Source: Marinobacter sp. ANT_B65
Lineage (GTDB): Bacteria; Pseudomonadota; Gammaproteobacteria; Pseudomonadales; Oleiphilaceae
Reading direction: 5' to 3'
Length of the DNA stretch: 64,000 nt
Assembly (NCBI RefSeq): GCF_002407605.1
Contig: NZ_NXGV01000001.1
Location: 372,643 to 436,642, forward strand
The stretch's first letter is position 1. The number at the start of each line of letters is the position of its first letter. The notes under the pieces were generated by a model. That model had not been told where the DNA came from and did no database searches. It worked only from the letters and a program-made list of their open reading frames with translations. Below, piece after piece: positions 38,280 through 47,579 of this stretch. The position numbers and the translations under genes were made by a program.

Positions 38280-38477
38280 ATATGTATCACTGCCGGAGCC
38301 TGAGTTGGTGATTCATTGGCACCTAACTCCAAACCCAAGCACTCCTCGCACCCGCGCGTGATTGTAGCCGGTTCTGCCTCTGTAATGATTAATTGCATGC
38401 CCACAGCTGTGGCCGGTAGCAAGATTTCCTGTAGTGGTGTGACTATTGGCTCGGGGTTAGTGGGTATTGGTAATTGA
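38280..38477 (+). pseudogene. PAAR-domain (T6SS spike tip) gene remnant
   Basis: From 38304 to the stop at 38475-38477 the frame encodes VGDSLAPN, then HPRVIVAGSASVMIN, PTAVAGSKISCSGVTIGSG and LVGIGN. This follows the PAAR pattern (VGD, H, xxVIxGSxxVxINGxP, CGGVTIGSGxVxIG). The codon before VGD is TGA where PAAR proteins usually have Arg (CGA), and the frame upstream has no ATG before another stop at 38274. I read this as a nearly full-length PAAR gene inactivated at its start. The remaining bases to 38700 hold no gene I can recognise. Confidence 0.65.
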
Positions 38478-38700
38478 TATTTCGTCGTTACATACTGATC
38501 GAAAATACAAGCTCCGAAGGTAAAAAAAGACAGGGGTTTGACTGTGTTGGCTTTCGGCGCGGCGCCAACCTCAAGATTAATAGGCTGCCAGAATACATGC
38601 TTTCCTAGAAAGGGCGTATGAGATACGGTTGAACCCTATTATTCACGCTATCGAGTAGTGTTTTGGTTATCTACGTGTAAGAAAAAGGACTCCCGCACCT

Positions 38701-39453
38701 GTGTCGAGCAGTCAATCGCCAGAAGTAGAGATAGTTGAGGTTTTGCGCCGCTCGGAGCACGGCATGACTAAACCATTTATCTGCAGGGGCGAGGATGGTG
38801 AAGTTTACTTTGTTAAAGGCACCGGGGCCGGCCGGATTAGCCAGATCAACGAATGGGTTTCCGGGAATCTCGCCCTTGCTTTTGGTATTCCTGTGGCGCC
38901 GTTCAGAATAGTTCAGGTTCCTGAAGAGTTGGCTGAGGTATTATCAGTGAAACATGCGGTTGCACTTGGCTATGGCCCCGCATTCGGGTCAAAAGAGCAA
39001 CAGATTACTGAGCTGGCATACTCTCAAGTTTCTGATGTGCCTATCGAGATGCGCTGCTCCCTGTTTGTGTTTGACTGGTGGATATCCAATGGTGACCGAA
39101 TGTTGACTGAGAACGGAGGCAATCCCAATTTGTTTTGGGAGGCGGAATCCCAGCGGCTGGTTGTCATCGATCACAATCAATCTTTCGATCCGGACTTTGA
39201 TTCTGAAAAGTTCTTCAAATACCACGCCTTCAAAGACATTGCACCGAGAGTGTTCGATGATTTGATTGAGCGAGAGCACTACACTTCAAAGATGGAGAAT
39301 GCCATAGAGGGGTGGGAAGAGTTAGTGCGGGCAATTCCCGAAGAGTGGCTGTATAGAGACCCAGAGATGACAATGAAACTTGATCTCGAACTGAATTCAT
39401 TGTTAAGACATTTGCAGCGCTTTCGCAACGATAGTTTTTGGAGTCCGAAATGA
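38701..39453 (+). CDS. HipA-like kinase (HipA_2 type)
   Basis: 250 residues with a GTG start; the N-terminal VEIVEVLRRS followed by TKPFICRGEDGEVYFVKG is the conserved beginning of this compact HipA-like family, which supports that start. Candidate kinase residues are Lys39 (ATP), Asp132 in NGDR with the Asn-rich stretch behind it, and Asp157 in VVIDHNQSF. It lacks the N-terminal subdomain of classical HipA and no hipB-like DNA-binding antitoxin is adjacent. Instead it overlaps a DUF3037 gene by three bases or so (ATGA), a recurring partner. Activity (kinase, toxin or defence) is not established. Confidence 0.8.
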   Translation: MSSSQSPEVEIVEVLRRSEHGMTKPFICRGEDGEVYFVKGTGAGRISQINEWVSGNLALAFGIPVAPFRIVQVPEELAEVLSVKHAVALGYGPAFGSKEQQITELAYSQVSDVPIEMRCSLFVFDWWISNGDRMLTENGGNPNLFWEAESQRLVVIDHNQSFDPDFDSEKFFKYHAFKDIAPRVFDDLIEREHYTSKMENAIEGWEELVRAIPEEWLYRDPEMTMKLDLELNSLLRHLQRFRNDSFWSPK

Positions 39454-40295
39454 GCAGGTTAGCGTGCCAGTACGCCATCGTGCGTTTCATGCCTTATATC
39501 GAGACTGGCGAGTTCGCCAATGTTGGTATTTTGCTGTGGGTGCCGAAAACCCGTTATCTTGGTTTTAAATTGCTGCGCAAGAAGCATGCCCGGATCACGC
39601 AGTTCTTTGGCGAGCTGGAAAGGGGCGTCTACTTAAAAACAATGGCTAACTTTGAGATTGAGCTGCGTAGGGTGCAGGGCATGCTCGCAAATTACATCAC
39701 TGACTTTGAAGACGGTGATCGGGAGTACGGGTTTCACAACGGCCTGTTTCAAGAATTGATTCGACCCCGTGAAACCATTGTCCGATTTAGCGAGCAGCGA
39801 GTGGCTCTTACGGAAAATCCTGGGCAAACCTTGACCGAGCTTTACGACTATTACGTTGGCAGGAACTTCGTCACCAAGGAGTATCAGGAAGCCATCTTGG
39901 AAAAAGGTATCAAGCAACTGCTGGAACAACGTGACCTTGCACGGCAGTATACAAAACGTCGAATTGAGGACAAGGTATATGGCGTTACCTTTCCGTTTGT
40001 AGAGCAGAATGAGGGGCGTGCAGTCAGGGCAATCAAGCCTTTGTTTCTCGGTCAATCTGACTCTACGGCAATTATCGAACATGGCGGCAGGTGGAAATTG
40101 AAAGTTGAGCAGCTGCGAAAGCGTCACCTGCTGAATGGCCCGGTGTTGTTCCCGGTTAAAGGCCCTGGTATTGATGACAGTCAAGATATCAGGCGAGAGG
40201 CTTTTGAGGAGACTCTTGCTAGCCTGACTGGTGATGGTATTGAGGTCGCTCTATATACTGAGCAAGATAAAATTATTGAGTTTGCTACCCACTAA
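39450..40295 (+). CDS. DUF3037 family protein, partner of the HipA-like kinase
   Basis: 281 residues from the ATG at 39450, which overlaps the kinase stop in ATGA; an in-frame TTG at 39438 is less likely. The N-terminal region YAIVRFMPYIETGEFANVGILLW is the DUF3037 hallmark; the rest is charged and probably alpha-helical, with no membrane segment. Function unknown. Overlap with the kinase gene implies fixed stoichiometry, so it may be a substrate, antitoxin or effector of the kinase. Confidence 0.82.
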   Translation: MSRLACQYAIVRFMPYIETGEFANVGILLWVPKTRYLGFKLLRKKHARITQFFGELERGVYLKTMANFEIELRRVQGMLANYITDFEDGDREYGFHNGLFQELIRPRETIVRFSEQRVALTENPGQTLTELYDYYVGRNFVTKEYQEAILEKGIKQLLEQRDLARQYTKRRIEDKVYGVTFPFVEQNEGRAVRAIKPLFLGQSDSTAIIEHGGRWKLKVEQLRKRHLLNGPVLFPVKGPGIDDSQDIRREAFEETLASLTGDGIEVALYTEQDKIIEFATH

Positions 40296-40316
40296 TTTTG
40301 CAGCGAAGCCGTGAAA

Positions 40317-40335
40317 AGCCCCCGTTAAGGGGGCT
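40317..40335 (-). terminator. Rho-independent terminator of the amino acid ABC operon
   Basis: A perfect 7-bp stem (AGCCCCC at 40317-40323 with GGGGGCT at 40329-40335) has a 5-base loop. Read on the minus strand it is followed by TTTT, placing it 13 bases after the end of the ATPase gene. On the plus strand there is no T run, so it mainly serves the minus strand. Confidence 0.8.
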
Positions 40336-40347
40336 CCAGTCAGAGCC

Positions 40348-41094
40348 TTAGTGCGACAGAACCCTCGACAGAAACGCCTGAGTGCGCTCGTTCTGGGGGT
40401 TGTCGAATACATCGTCTGGCTTGCCCTGTTCTACAATCTGGCCTTCGTGAATGTAAATCACGCGGTCAGCTACTTCCCGGGCGAAGCCCATCTCGTGGGT
40501 GACGACCATCATGGTCATGCCTTCTTTGGCCAGTTCCCGCATTACGTCCAGCACTTCACCGATCATTTCCGGGTCCAGTGCAGAGGTGGGCTCATCAAAC
40601 AGCATCAGTCGCGGTTCCATGGCCAGGGCGCGGGCTATGGCAACCCGTTGCTGCTGGCCGCCGGAAAGGTGGCCGGGGTATTTATCGGCCTGGCTGCCGA
40701 TTCCCACTCGCTCCAGCAGGCGTTCTGCAGTGGCGTTGGCCACAGGCTGGGGCGCGTTTTTGACTTTCTGGGGCGCCAGCATGATGTTCTTTTTCACCGT
40801 AAGGTGAGGGAACAGGTTGAACTGCTGGAACACCATGCCCACTTCTTTGCGAATCTGTGCGAGAGCCTGCTGGTTGCCGCCATGCGGAGCGAGTTCCTGA
40901 CCTTCGACTTCAAGGTGGCCGGATTCGAACTCTTCAAGCCCGTTCACACAGCGGATCAGGGTGGATTTGCCCGAGCCGCTGGCACCGATAATGACAACTA
41001 CCTCGCCTTGTTCCACTGTTAAATCAATATCTTTGAGGACATGCACCTTGCCAAAGTACTTGTTCATGCCCTTCATTTTTACAATCTGAGTCAT
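40348..41094 (-). CDS. Polar amino acid ABC transporter, ATP-binding protein (GlnQ-like)
   Basis: 248 residues. Walker [10 protein letters not shown] at about 37-45, signature [16 protein letters not shown], Walker B LMLFDEP and the H-loop in VVTHEMGFA are intact. The PAAT family resemblance is strong ([24 protein letters not shown]). Last gene of a three-gene importer, 13 bases after the permease. The substrate is probably glutamine or a related polar amino acid, judged from the binding protein. Confidence 0.95.
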   Translation of the reverse strand: MTQIVKMKGMNKYFGKVHVLKDIDLTVEQGEVVVIIGASGSGKSTLIRCVNGLEEFESGHLEVEGQELAPHGGNQQALAQIRKEVGMVFQQFNLFPHLTVKKNIMLAPQKVKNAPQPVANATAERLLERVGIGSQADKYPGHLSGGQQQRVAIARALAMEPRLMLFDEPTSALDPEMIGEVLDVMRELAKEGMTMMVVTHEMGFAREVADRVIYIHEGQIVEQGKPDDVFDNPQNERTQAFLSRVLSH

Positions 41095-41107
41095 GGGTCA
41101 GGTTCCT

Positions 41108-41779
41108 TCAGACAGAGGCCAGTCCACGCCGTTCAACCAGGCGAAGAATCATTGACAGGGAGAGGGTGATGGCCAGATACATGATCGCGACCACAAAATA
41201 CACCTCAAAGGCGGTGAAGGTGCTGGCAATGTAAACCTGGCCCTGGCGGACAAGTTCGCCGACGCCAATAACCGAGAACAGTGAGGTGTCCTTGATGCTG
41301 ACAATGGCCTGGTTTCCAAGCGGCGGGATCATGCGCCGGAAGGCCTGGGGCCATACGATGGACCAGAATGTCTGAGTACGGGAAAGGCCCAGGGAAAGCC
41401 CGGCTTCGGTCTGTCCCTTGGCGATGGACTGAACGCCACCACGTACCACTTCAGAAATATAGGCACCCGAGTTCAGGGCGATCGCGGCAATACCCGCGGT
41501 CAGAGGATCAATAGGGCCGCCGATCAGATCGGGCAGGCCGTAAAAGATAAACAGAACCTGAACCAGAATCGGGGTACCACGAAAGATTTCTATATAGGCC
41601 GTTGCAGGCCATTTCAGGAACCACTTTTTGTTGATGCTCAACAGGCCAAAAAGGATGCCGAGGGCAAAGCCGATAATCAGGCCGCCAAAAGAAATCATCA
41701 GGGTGTAAGGTATTCCCTTGATCAGGAAGGGAATAGAGTCGATGGCTGCTTGCCAGTCAAATTGGAACTGGGATTCCAC
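41108..41779 (-). CDS. Polar amino acid ABC transporter permease (GlnP-like)
   Basis: 223 residues with about five membrane helices. The His/Glu/Gln family motifs YIEIFRGTPILVQVLFIFYGLP and the EAA loop EAGLSLGLSRTQTFWSIVWPQAFRRMIPPLGNQ (in part EAGLSLGLSR..IVWPQAFR) are clear. A single permease gene is present, so it should form a homodimer with the ATPase. It lies between the binding protein and the ATPase. Confidence 0.94.
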   Translation of the reverse strand: MESQFQFDWQAAIDSIPFLIKGIPYTLMISFGGLIIGFALGILFGLLSINKKWFLKWPATAYIEIFRGTPILVQVLFIFYGLPDLIGGPIDPLTAGIAAIALNSGAYISEVVRGGVQSIAKGQTEAGLSLGLSRTQTFWSIVWPQAFRRMIPPLGNQAIVSIKDTSLFSVIGVGELVRQGQVYIASTFTAFEVYFVVAIMYLAITLSLSMILRLVERRGLASV

Positions 41780-41874
41780 AGTGTGCGTCTCCGCAGGGGT
41801 TGGAGTCAGAAGCTGCCGGGGTGGGCTTCACCCCGGCGCAACAAGAGGAATGGGCCCTGGAGGCCCTTCGGCTG

Positions 41875-42633
41875 TTACTTGCCTTCAGGCATCGGGCCAA
41901 ACCACTTTTCGTAGATGGTTTTGTAGGTTCCGTCTTCTTTCATGGAGGCGAGAGCTTCATTCACTTCGTCAACCCACTCACTGCCATTTTTCAGCGCGAT
42001 GCCATACTGCTGGCCTTCGTAAAGTGTGCCAACGGTTTTGACTTTACCTTCACCCTTTGTACGGGCGAAATAGCCAACGTTCGGGGCGTCGTAGAATACT
42101 GCGTCGACTGCACGGGACATCAGAGCCATATACATGTCAGAGCTGCCTGGGTAGGGCGTTACGCCGTCGTTCTTGTCCAGGTTTTTCTTCAGGAAGTCGT
42201 AACTGGTACTGCCGATTTTTGAGCCGATCTTCAGGCCTTCAAGATCGGATATTTCCGTTACTTCATTGTTGTCCTGACGAACCAGAATCCGCAAGCCGGA
42301 ATCGTAGTAGGGGTCAGAGAAATCAACGATTTTTTCACGCTCGTCGGTAATGGTAATACCGGCAATGGCGATATCCACGTTGCCTGTTTGCAGGGCGGGG
42401 ATGATGCCGTTGAAATCCATGGTATTCACGTCGTATTCAAAGCCGGCGCGCTGAGCGACTTCAGCGATTATTTCCATGTCGAAACCGATCATCTCTCCGG
42501 TTTCCTGGTCCAGCATTTCGAACGGAACGAAGCTTGGGTCTGTAGCTACTCGCAGGGTTTCAGCGCTAACCGTGCTGACGGCGACGGTAAGTGCCAGGCC
42601 AGTGCCCAGTGTTTTCAGCCATTTCGTGCTCAT
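41875..42633 (-). CDS. Polar amino acid ABC transporter substrate-binding protein (GlnH-like)
   Basis: 252 residues from the ATG at 42633, preceded by AGGAG; the frame is open for 50 codons upstream but without such support. A Sec signal peptide ends near VSAET (about residue 24). The family-3 solute-binding fold shows ATDPSFVPFEM, MDFNGIIPALQTGNVDIAIAG and ITDEREKIVDFSDPYYDSG, very like GlnH. First gene of the importer operon. Confidence 0.94.
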   Translation of the reverse strand: MSTKWLKTLGTGLALTVAVSTVSAETLRVATDPSFVPFEMLDQETGEMIGFDMEIIAEVAQRAGFEYDVNTMDFNGIIPALQTGNVDIAIAGITITDEREKIVDFSDPYYDSGLRILVRQDNNEVTEISDLEGLKIGSKIGSTSYDFLKKNLDKNDGVTPYPGSSDMYMALMSRAVDAVFYDAPNVGYFARTKGEGKVKTVGTLYEGQQYGIALKNGSEWVDEVNEALASMKEDGTYKTIYEKWFGPMPEGK

Positions 42634-42827
42634 GCTTTCTCCTTCTCTTTTTTTATGATGCCCCGTTTGCCCGGTAAGGCAGGCCGGAAGATTCACTGCT
42701 GATGACTGCGATCTCCGGGGAGCGTTAGTGGAACTGCACCACGTACACTTTAGACTATTACTCAGGAGCGCACCCAATATCAAATGCGGGGCATAAATCG
42801 TGTAGCGGATGATGGGAAATCAGGAGG

Positions 42828-42856
42828 CCGGGTTATGGCCTTGTGGTATAACCCGG
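42828..42856 (-). terminator. Hairpin downstream of metF, possible terminator
   Basis: A perfect 9-bp stem (CCGGGTTAT at 42828-42836 with ATAACCCGG at 42848-42856) and 11-base loop lies 28 bases after the metF stop on the minus strand. There is no clear T run, so termination is uncertain. Confidence 0.4.
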
Positions 42857-42883
42857 CAAAGTTCCGGTTCCTCTGAGATGTAA

Positions 42884-43753
42884 TCAGAATGCGATTTTTT
42901 CGCGCTCACTGATCCCAAGGTTTTTCCAGATGCTGATGCTGGGTTCAGCCTGGTTCAGAGTGTAAAAATGCAGCCCCGGGGCGCCGGCTTCCAGCAGTTT
43001 TTCACACATGCGGGTGATCACTTCCTCGCCGAACTTGCGGATGCTGACACTGTCATCTCCGTAGGCCTCCAGCTGCTTGCGGATCCAGCGGGGGATTTCC
43101 GAGCCACACATGTCCGAGAACCGGACCAGGCTGGAGAAATTGACGATGGGCATGATGCCCGGCACCACCGGAATGGTGACCCCCATCTTTTCCAGCCGGT
43201 CAATAAAGTAGAAGTAGCTTTCCGGGTTGAAGAAGTACTGGGTAATGGCGCTGTTGGCGCCGGCTTCTACCTTGCGGGCGAAGTTTTTCAGATCTTCTTC
43301 GGCATTGCGGGCCTGGGGATGGAACTCCGGGTAGGCCGCTACTTCCAGGTTGAAATGGTCGCCACTGTGCTCGCGGATGAATTCAACCAACTCATTGGCA
43401 TAACGCATTTCGCCAGATGCACCCATACCGGAAGGCATGTCACCCCGAAGGGCGACAATCCGGTTGATACCATTCTCTTTATACAGATCCAGAAGCTCCG
43501 ATATCTCTTCCCGCGTACCACCGACGCAGGAGAGATGAGGTGCAGTAGAAATGCCCTGCTGGTGCAGGTTGAGCACGGTTTCAATGGTGCGATCCCGGGT
43601 GGAACCGCCCGCACCGAAGGTGACCGAGAAAAAATCCGGATTCACCCCGGCAAGCTGATCACGCACCACCTGGAGTTTTTCCTTGCCCTGGTCTGTCTTG
43701 GGTGGAAAGAACTCAAAGCTGAAACGGCGCTTGAACTGTTTTTGGGATTGCAT
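42884..43753 (-). CDS. metF: 5,10-methylenetetrahydrofolate reductase MetF
   Basis: Reduces 5,10-methylene-THF to 5-methyl-THF for methionine synthesis; FAD enzyme, cytosolic. 289 residues. Family motifs RFSFEFFPPKTDQGK (catalytic Glu region), SVTFGAGGSTRDRT, ALRGDMPSG and ITQYFFNPESYF are present. It begins 12 bases after ahcY and is last in sahR-metK-ahcY-metF. Confidence 0.96.
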   Translation of the reverse strand: MQSQKQFKRRFSFEFFPPKTDQGKEKLQVVRDQLAGVNPDFFSVTFGAGGSTRDRTIETVLNLHQQGISTAPHLSCVGGTREEISELLDLYKENGINRIVALRGDMPSGMGASGEMRYANELVEFIREHSGDHFNLEVAAYPEFHPQARNAEEDLKNFARKVEAGANSAITQYFFNPESYFYFIDRLEKMGVTIPVVPGIMPIVNFSSLVRFSDMCGSEIPRWIRKQLEAYGDDSVSIRKFGEEVITRMCEKLLEAGAPGLHFYTLNQAEPSISIWKNLGISEREKIAF

Positions 43754-43765
43754 GGTCTTACCTGA

Positions 43766-45139
43766 TCAGTATTTGTAGCTTTCTGGCTTGTACGGGCCTT
43801 CGACCGGTACGCCAATGTATTGTGCCTGTTCCGGGGTCATCCTGGTGATCACACCGCTGAATCCCTCAACCATGGCACGGGCCACTTCTTCATCCAGGTG
43901 CTTGGGCAGAACCTGCACATAAACACCTTTGGCTCGGGCTTCTTCCGGCAGATCTGCGAACTTGCGCTCGAACAGGTACATCTGAGCCAGAACCTGGTTG
44001 GCAAAAGAGCCGTCCATGATCCGTGAGGGGTGGCCAGTGGCATTGCCCAGGTTCACCAGACGGCCTTCGGAAAGCAGAATCAGGTGATCGTTAACGGCCT
44101 TGTCGCGATAGATAACGTGAACCTGAGGCTTAACTTCGTCCCATTCCCAGTTCTTGCGCATATAGGCGGTATCGATTTCATTGTCGAAGTGGCCGATGTT
44201 GCAGACAACTGCGCCGGATTTCAGAGCCTTGAGCATGTGCGCGTCGCACACATTCATGTTGCCGGTAGTGGTGACGATCAGATCAGTGGTCTGAAGCAGA
44301 GCTTTGTCTATGGAGGCTTCAGTACCTGTGTTGATACCGTTGATGTATGGAGAAACCACTTCGTAACCGTCCATACAGGCCTGCATGGCACAAATAGGGT
44401 CGGCTTCTGTGACTTTCACAATCATGCCTTCCTGGCGCAGGGAGGCGGCAGAACCTTTCCCTACATCACCGTAGCCAATAACCAGCGCTTTCTTGCCGGC
44501 CAGCAGGTGATCGGTGCCGCGCTTGATCGCGTCGTTAAGGCTGTGACGACATCCGTACTTGTTGTCGTTCTTCGATTTGGTAACCGCATCGTTTACGTTG
44601 ATGGCCGGTACCTTCAGGGTGCCTTCGCGCAGCATTTCCTGCAGGCGGTGGACGCCGGTGGTGGTTTCTTCGGTCACACCGTGGCAGTTGGCCAGAATTT
44701 CCGGGTGTTTTTCATGGAGCAGGGCTGTCAGATCGCCGCCGTCATCCAGAATCATGTTGGGTTCCCAACCTTCTACGTCGGCGCCGATAGTGCGCTCAAG
44801 GCACCAGTCGTATTCTTCGTCGGTCTCACCTTTCCATGCAAACACCGGAATGTTCTGGGCCGCGATGGCTGCAGCAGCCTGGTCCTGGGTGGAGAAGATG
44901 TTGCAGGATGACCAGCGCACATCCGCTCCCAGCTCGATCAGTGTTTCGATCAGTACAGCTGTCTGGATCGTCATGTGGATGCAGCCCATGATATTGGCGC
45001 CTTTCAGCGGCTGCTCAGCTTTGTACTTTTCACGCAGCGCCATCAGGGCGGGCATTTCGCCTTCGGCAATCTTGATTTCTTTACGGCCCCAGTCTGCCAG
45101 GGAAATATCACGGACTTTATAGTCTTCGAAGTTGCTCAT
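43766..45139 (-). CDS. ahcY: S-adenosylhomocysteine hydrolase
   Basis: Splits S-adenosylhomocysteine to homocysteine and adenosine, closing the methyl cycle. 457 residues. NAD-binding [17 protein letters not shown], substrate motifs [19 protein letters not shown] (in part) and the C-terminal [10 protein letters not shown] identify it. It lies 64 bases after metK. That gap is too short for, and does not resemble, an SAH riboswitch; control is more likely through the upstream operators. Confidence 0.97.
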   Translation of the reverse strand: MSNFEDYKVRDISLADWGRKEIKIAEGEMPALMALREKYKAEQPLKGANIMGCIHMTIQTAVLIETLIELGADVRWSSCNIFSTQDQAAAAIAAQNIPVFAWKGETDEEYDWCLERTIGADVEGWEPNMILDDGGDLTALLHEKHPEILANCHGVTEETTTGVHRLQEMLREGTLKVPAINVNDAVTKSKNDNKYGCRHSLNDAIKRGTDHLLAGKKALVIGYGDVGKGSAASLRQEGMIVKVTEADPICAMQACMDGYEVVSPYINGINTGTEASIDKALLQTTDLIVTTTGNMNVCDAHMLKALKSGAVVCNIGHFDNEIDTAYMRKNWEWDEVKPQVHVIYRDKAVNDHLILLSEGRLVNLGNATGHPSRIMDGSFANQVLAQMYLFERKFADLPEEARAKGVYVQVLPKHLDEEVARAMVEGFSGVITRMTPEQAQYIGVPVEGPYKPESYKY

Positions 45140-45203
45140 TCTGGTGTTCTCCGATTAGTTCAAACTTTGGGCGCATGAGGTCATTCATACGCCTGAAAAT
45201 TGT

Positions 45204-46394
45204 TCAGATACCTGCAGCGTCTTTCAGAGCTGCTGCGCGGTCGGTTTTTTCCCACGGGAAAGCCGTGAAAGTCTTACCGCCTACGGTCATCTCATGTGGC
45301 TCGCGACCGAAGTGGCCATAGGCTGCTGTCGCCCGGTACATGGGGTGCAGCAGGTCGAGCATGTTGGTAATTGCGTAAGGACGCAGGTCAAAGTGCTGGC
45401 GGACCAGTTCAATGATCTTGTCGTCGCCAATTTTCCCGGTACCGAAGGTGTTTACGGAAATAGATGTTGGTTGTGCCACGCCGATGGCGTAGGAAACCTG
45501 AATCTCGCACTTGTCAGCCAGGCCAGCAGCGACGATATTCTTGGCCACGTAACGGCCAGCGTAGGCAGCCGAGCGGTCAACCTTCGAGGGGTCTTTGCCC
45601 GAGAAAGCACCGCCGCCGTGACGGGCCATGCCGCCGTAGGTGTCGACGATGATCTTGCGGCCAGTAAGACCGCAGTCACCAACCGGGCCGCCGATAACAA
45701 ACTTGCCCGTGGGGTTGATGTGGAACTGAGTGCCCTTGTGCAGAAGCTCTGCAGGCAGCACGTTTTTCACAACCAGTTCCATAATGGCTTCTTTCAGATC
45801 AGCCTGGCTGACATCGGGGTCGTGCTGGGTTGAGAGCACAACCGCGTCGATACCTACAACCTTGCCGTTTTCATAGCGGCAGGTTACCTGGCTTTTCGCA
45901 TCCGGCCGCAGCCACGGCAGCACACCGTTTTTACGGGCTTCTGCCTGGCGCTCTACCAGACGGTGGGCGAAGGTGATCGGTGCAGGCATCAGCACTTCGG
46001 TTTCGTTGCTGGCGTAGCCGAACATCAGGCCCTGGTCGCCGGCACCCTGGTCTTCCGGCTTCTGGCGATCAACGCCCTGGGCAATATCCACGGACTGTTT
46101 GCCGATGATATTGATAATGCCGCAGGTGTCGCCGTCGAAGCCGACGTCTGAAGAGGTATAGCCAATGTCCTTGATTACACCGCGAACCAGGTCTTCCAGA
46201 TCTACCCATGCGCTGGTAGTGATTTCACCACCAACAATGGCTACACCGGTTTTTACCATGGTTTCGCAAGCCACGCGGGCGTGCGGGTCTTCCATGAGGA
46301 TGGAATCCAGAACTGCGTCGGAGATCTGGTCGGCCAGTTTGTCCGGATGGCCCTCGGAGACCGATTCGGAGGTGAAAATGTTGTAGTCGGACAT
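45204..46394 (-). CDS. metK: S-adenosylmethionine synthetase
   Basis: Makes SAM from methionine and ATP. 396 residues. Signature sequences are [33 protein letters not shown] and the P-loop-like [21 protein letters not shown] lies seven bases before the ATG. Two palindromes (46438-46457 and 46461-46480) lie just upstream, and the second matches the operator in front of the ArsR-methyltransferase gene, so repression by that protein is likely. Confidence 0.97.
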   Translation of the reverse strand: MSDYNIFTSESVSEGHPDKLADQISDAVLDSILMEDPHARVACETMVKTGVAIVGGEITTSAWVDLEDLVRGVIKDIGYTSSDVGFDGDTCGIINIIGKQSVDIAQGVDRQKPEDQGAGDQGLMFGYASNETEVLMPAPITFAHRLVERQAEARKNGVLPWLRPDAKSQVTCRYENGKVVGIDAVVLSTQHDPDVSQADLKEAIMELVVKNVLPAELLHKGTQFHINPTGKFVIGGPVGDCGLTGRKIIVDTYGGMARHGGGAFSGKDPSKVDRSAAYAGRYVAKNIVAAGLADKCEIQVSYAIGVAQPTSISVNTFGTGKIGDDKIIELVRQHFDLRPYAITNMLDLLHPMYRATAAYGHFGREPHEMTVGGKTFTAFPWEKTDRAAALKDAAGI

Positions 46395-46437
46395 AGGTTG
46401 CTCCTCTGTGAGCGTTTCGAAATCTTGTGGGTTGGTG

Positions 46438-46457
46438 TGTAAGTAGTACTACTTACA
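46438..46457. promoter_or_regulatory. Perfect 20-bp palindrome TGTAAGTAGTACTACTTACA upstream of metK
   Basis: All ten base pairs are symmetric. It lies 44-63 bases before the metK start and three bases from the SahR-type operator, with which it shares no sequence. It may be a site for a second regulator. The absence of a T run argues against a terminator. Confidence 0.6.
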
Positions 46458-46460
46458 ACA

Positions 46461-46480
46461 ATATCAAAGTTTTTGAATAT
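46461..46480 (-). promoter_or_regulatory. SahR-type operator upstream of metK
   Basis: ATATCAAAGTTTTTGAATAT is an imperfect palindrome that resembles the perfect site ATATCAAAATATTTTGATAT in front of the ArsR-methyltransferase gene (matching ATATCAAA left half). It lies 67-86 bases before metK. On the minus strand TTGATA inside it could form a -35 element. Confidence 0.65.
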
Positions 46481-46512
46481 TCCCCGGGAGGCGTTGCTGT
46501 CTCAGGGTTCCA

Positions 46513-47517
46513 TCATCTCAATGGCAATTGGGTTTTCCAGAATTCTCTGACCTGGATCTGGAAACCGTTACGCAACCCGATAAATAGTTGCTCACCAGAT
46601 TTGAGGCCCGCTGCTACTGCCCAGGCGGTTAGCTCTTCCGGCTCGAAACCAAGCCAGAGGTCGCCGCAGTTATCTTTTGCCCAGTTCTGATCGTGGCTGC
46701 ACAGGTCGCTGATCACCAGACAACCGCCGTTATTCATCAACGCCGCTGCATCCAGAAAAATATCTGCAGGACTGGGTACGTGGTGCAGCACCATATTGGC
46801 CACTACCAGATCAAACGCGTCCCCGCGGGCCAGCAGTGTGTCGGTTATTCCTTCTATCAGATCGACATTGTTAAGGCGCTGGTCAATGCAGGTCCGGGTG
46901 GCCTTGGCCAGCATGTCCCGACTGTTATCCAGTGCGACAACATGGTCACTAAGCTCGGATAACACGGGCAGGAAACCACCTTCACCCGGCCCGATTTCCA
47001 GAGCTGTCTGCCACTGGTGTTTGCGTGTCCGCTTCCGGATCATGTCGGCCACTGGCACTGCGTAGAGATCAAATGCAGCGATCAGCTCCTGCTGCTCCCG
47101 GAACTGATCTGAATGCCGGGAGAAAAATGCCTGCGACTGATCCGCACGCTGGTTGCGGATAGATTCAATTTTTTCCTGCAGATGCGCGGGTAAAGGTGCG
47201 CGGTCTACGGCTTCAAAAATCTGGCGGATAGTCAGATCTGTCGGCTTGTCGTTATCCAGGTGCAGCGGGCGGCGGTAAAAAATTGAGTTGCCTTCGCGCT
47301 GCGGCTCTACCAGACCTGCCTTGTGCATTACCTTCAGGTGGTGGCTCATGCCCGACTGGCGCATATCGAACAGCTGGCTGAGCTCCAGCACACCAAATGT
47401 ATCGCGCCGCAGCACACGCAAAATCTCCAGGCGCAGAGGATCACCGCTTGCCTTGAAGATAGGGGCAAGGACGTCCACGGAGGATATTTGGTTAGCGTGT
47501 GCATTCAAACTTGTCAT
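46513..47517 (-). CDS. sahR: ArsR-family regulator fused to a SAM-dependent methyltransferase domain (SahR-like)
   Basis: 334 residues from the ATG at 47517; a TTG at 47550 could add 11. The winged helix is at about residues 15-75 (PLRLEILRVLRRDTFGVLELSQL, then RQSGMSHHLKVMHKAGLV). The C-terminal class I methyltransferase-like domain has the SAM-binding motif ALEIGPGEGGFLPVL. SahR regulators of the methionine/SAH cycle in Proteobacteria are ArsR proteins, and this gene leads metK-ahcY-metF with matching operators at 46461 and 47560. The C-terminal domain probably senses SAH or SAM; this is inference. Confidence 0.8.
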   Translation of the reverse strand: MTSLNAHANQISSVDVLAPIFKASGDPLRLEILRVLRRDTFGVLELSQLFDMRQSGMSHHLKVMHKAGLVEPQREGNSIFYRRPLHLDNDKPTDLTIRQIFEAVDRAPLPAHLQEKIESIRNQRADQSQAFFSRHSDQFREQQELIAAFDLYAVPVADMIRKRTRKHQWQTALEIGPGEGGFLPVLSELSDHVVALDNSRDMLAKATRTCIDQRLNNVDLIEGITDTLLARGDAFDLVVANMVLHHVPSPADIFLDAAALMNNGGCLVISDLCSHDQNWAKDNCGDLWLGFEPEELTAWAVAAGLKSGEQLFIGLRNGFQIQVREFWKTQLPLR

Positions 47518-47559
47518 GGTTGCGGAGTTTAAGTGGGTTTGGGTGATCAATCAATAGCC

Positions 47560-47579
47560 ATATCAAAATATTTTGATAT
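47560..47579. promoter_or_regulatory. SahR-type operator, perfect palindrome ATATCAAAATATTTTGATAT
   Basis: This is a perfect 20-bp inverted repeat in the divergent region between the ArsR-methyltransferase gene (43 bases away) and tkt. The match with the site upstream of metK supports one DNA-binding protein acting at both, and autoregulation. Whether it also affects tkt cannot be read from the sequence. Confidence 0.7.

Noticed and set aside
38478..38700. Effector gene remnant after the PAAR fragment
   Set aside because: Short frames can be read but none shows a recognisable domain; GTTGGC/GCCAAC near 38549-38570 forms only a six-base-pair hairpin.
45140..45203. SAH riboswitch before ahcY
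   Set aside because: The 64-base gap has no sequence or hairpin resembling the SAH aptamer; control by the palindromic operators upstream of metK is better supported.
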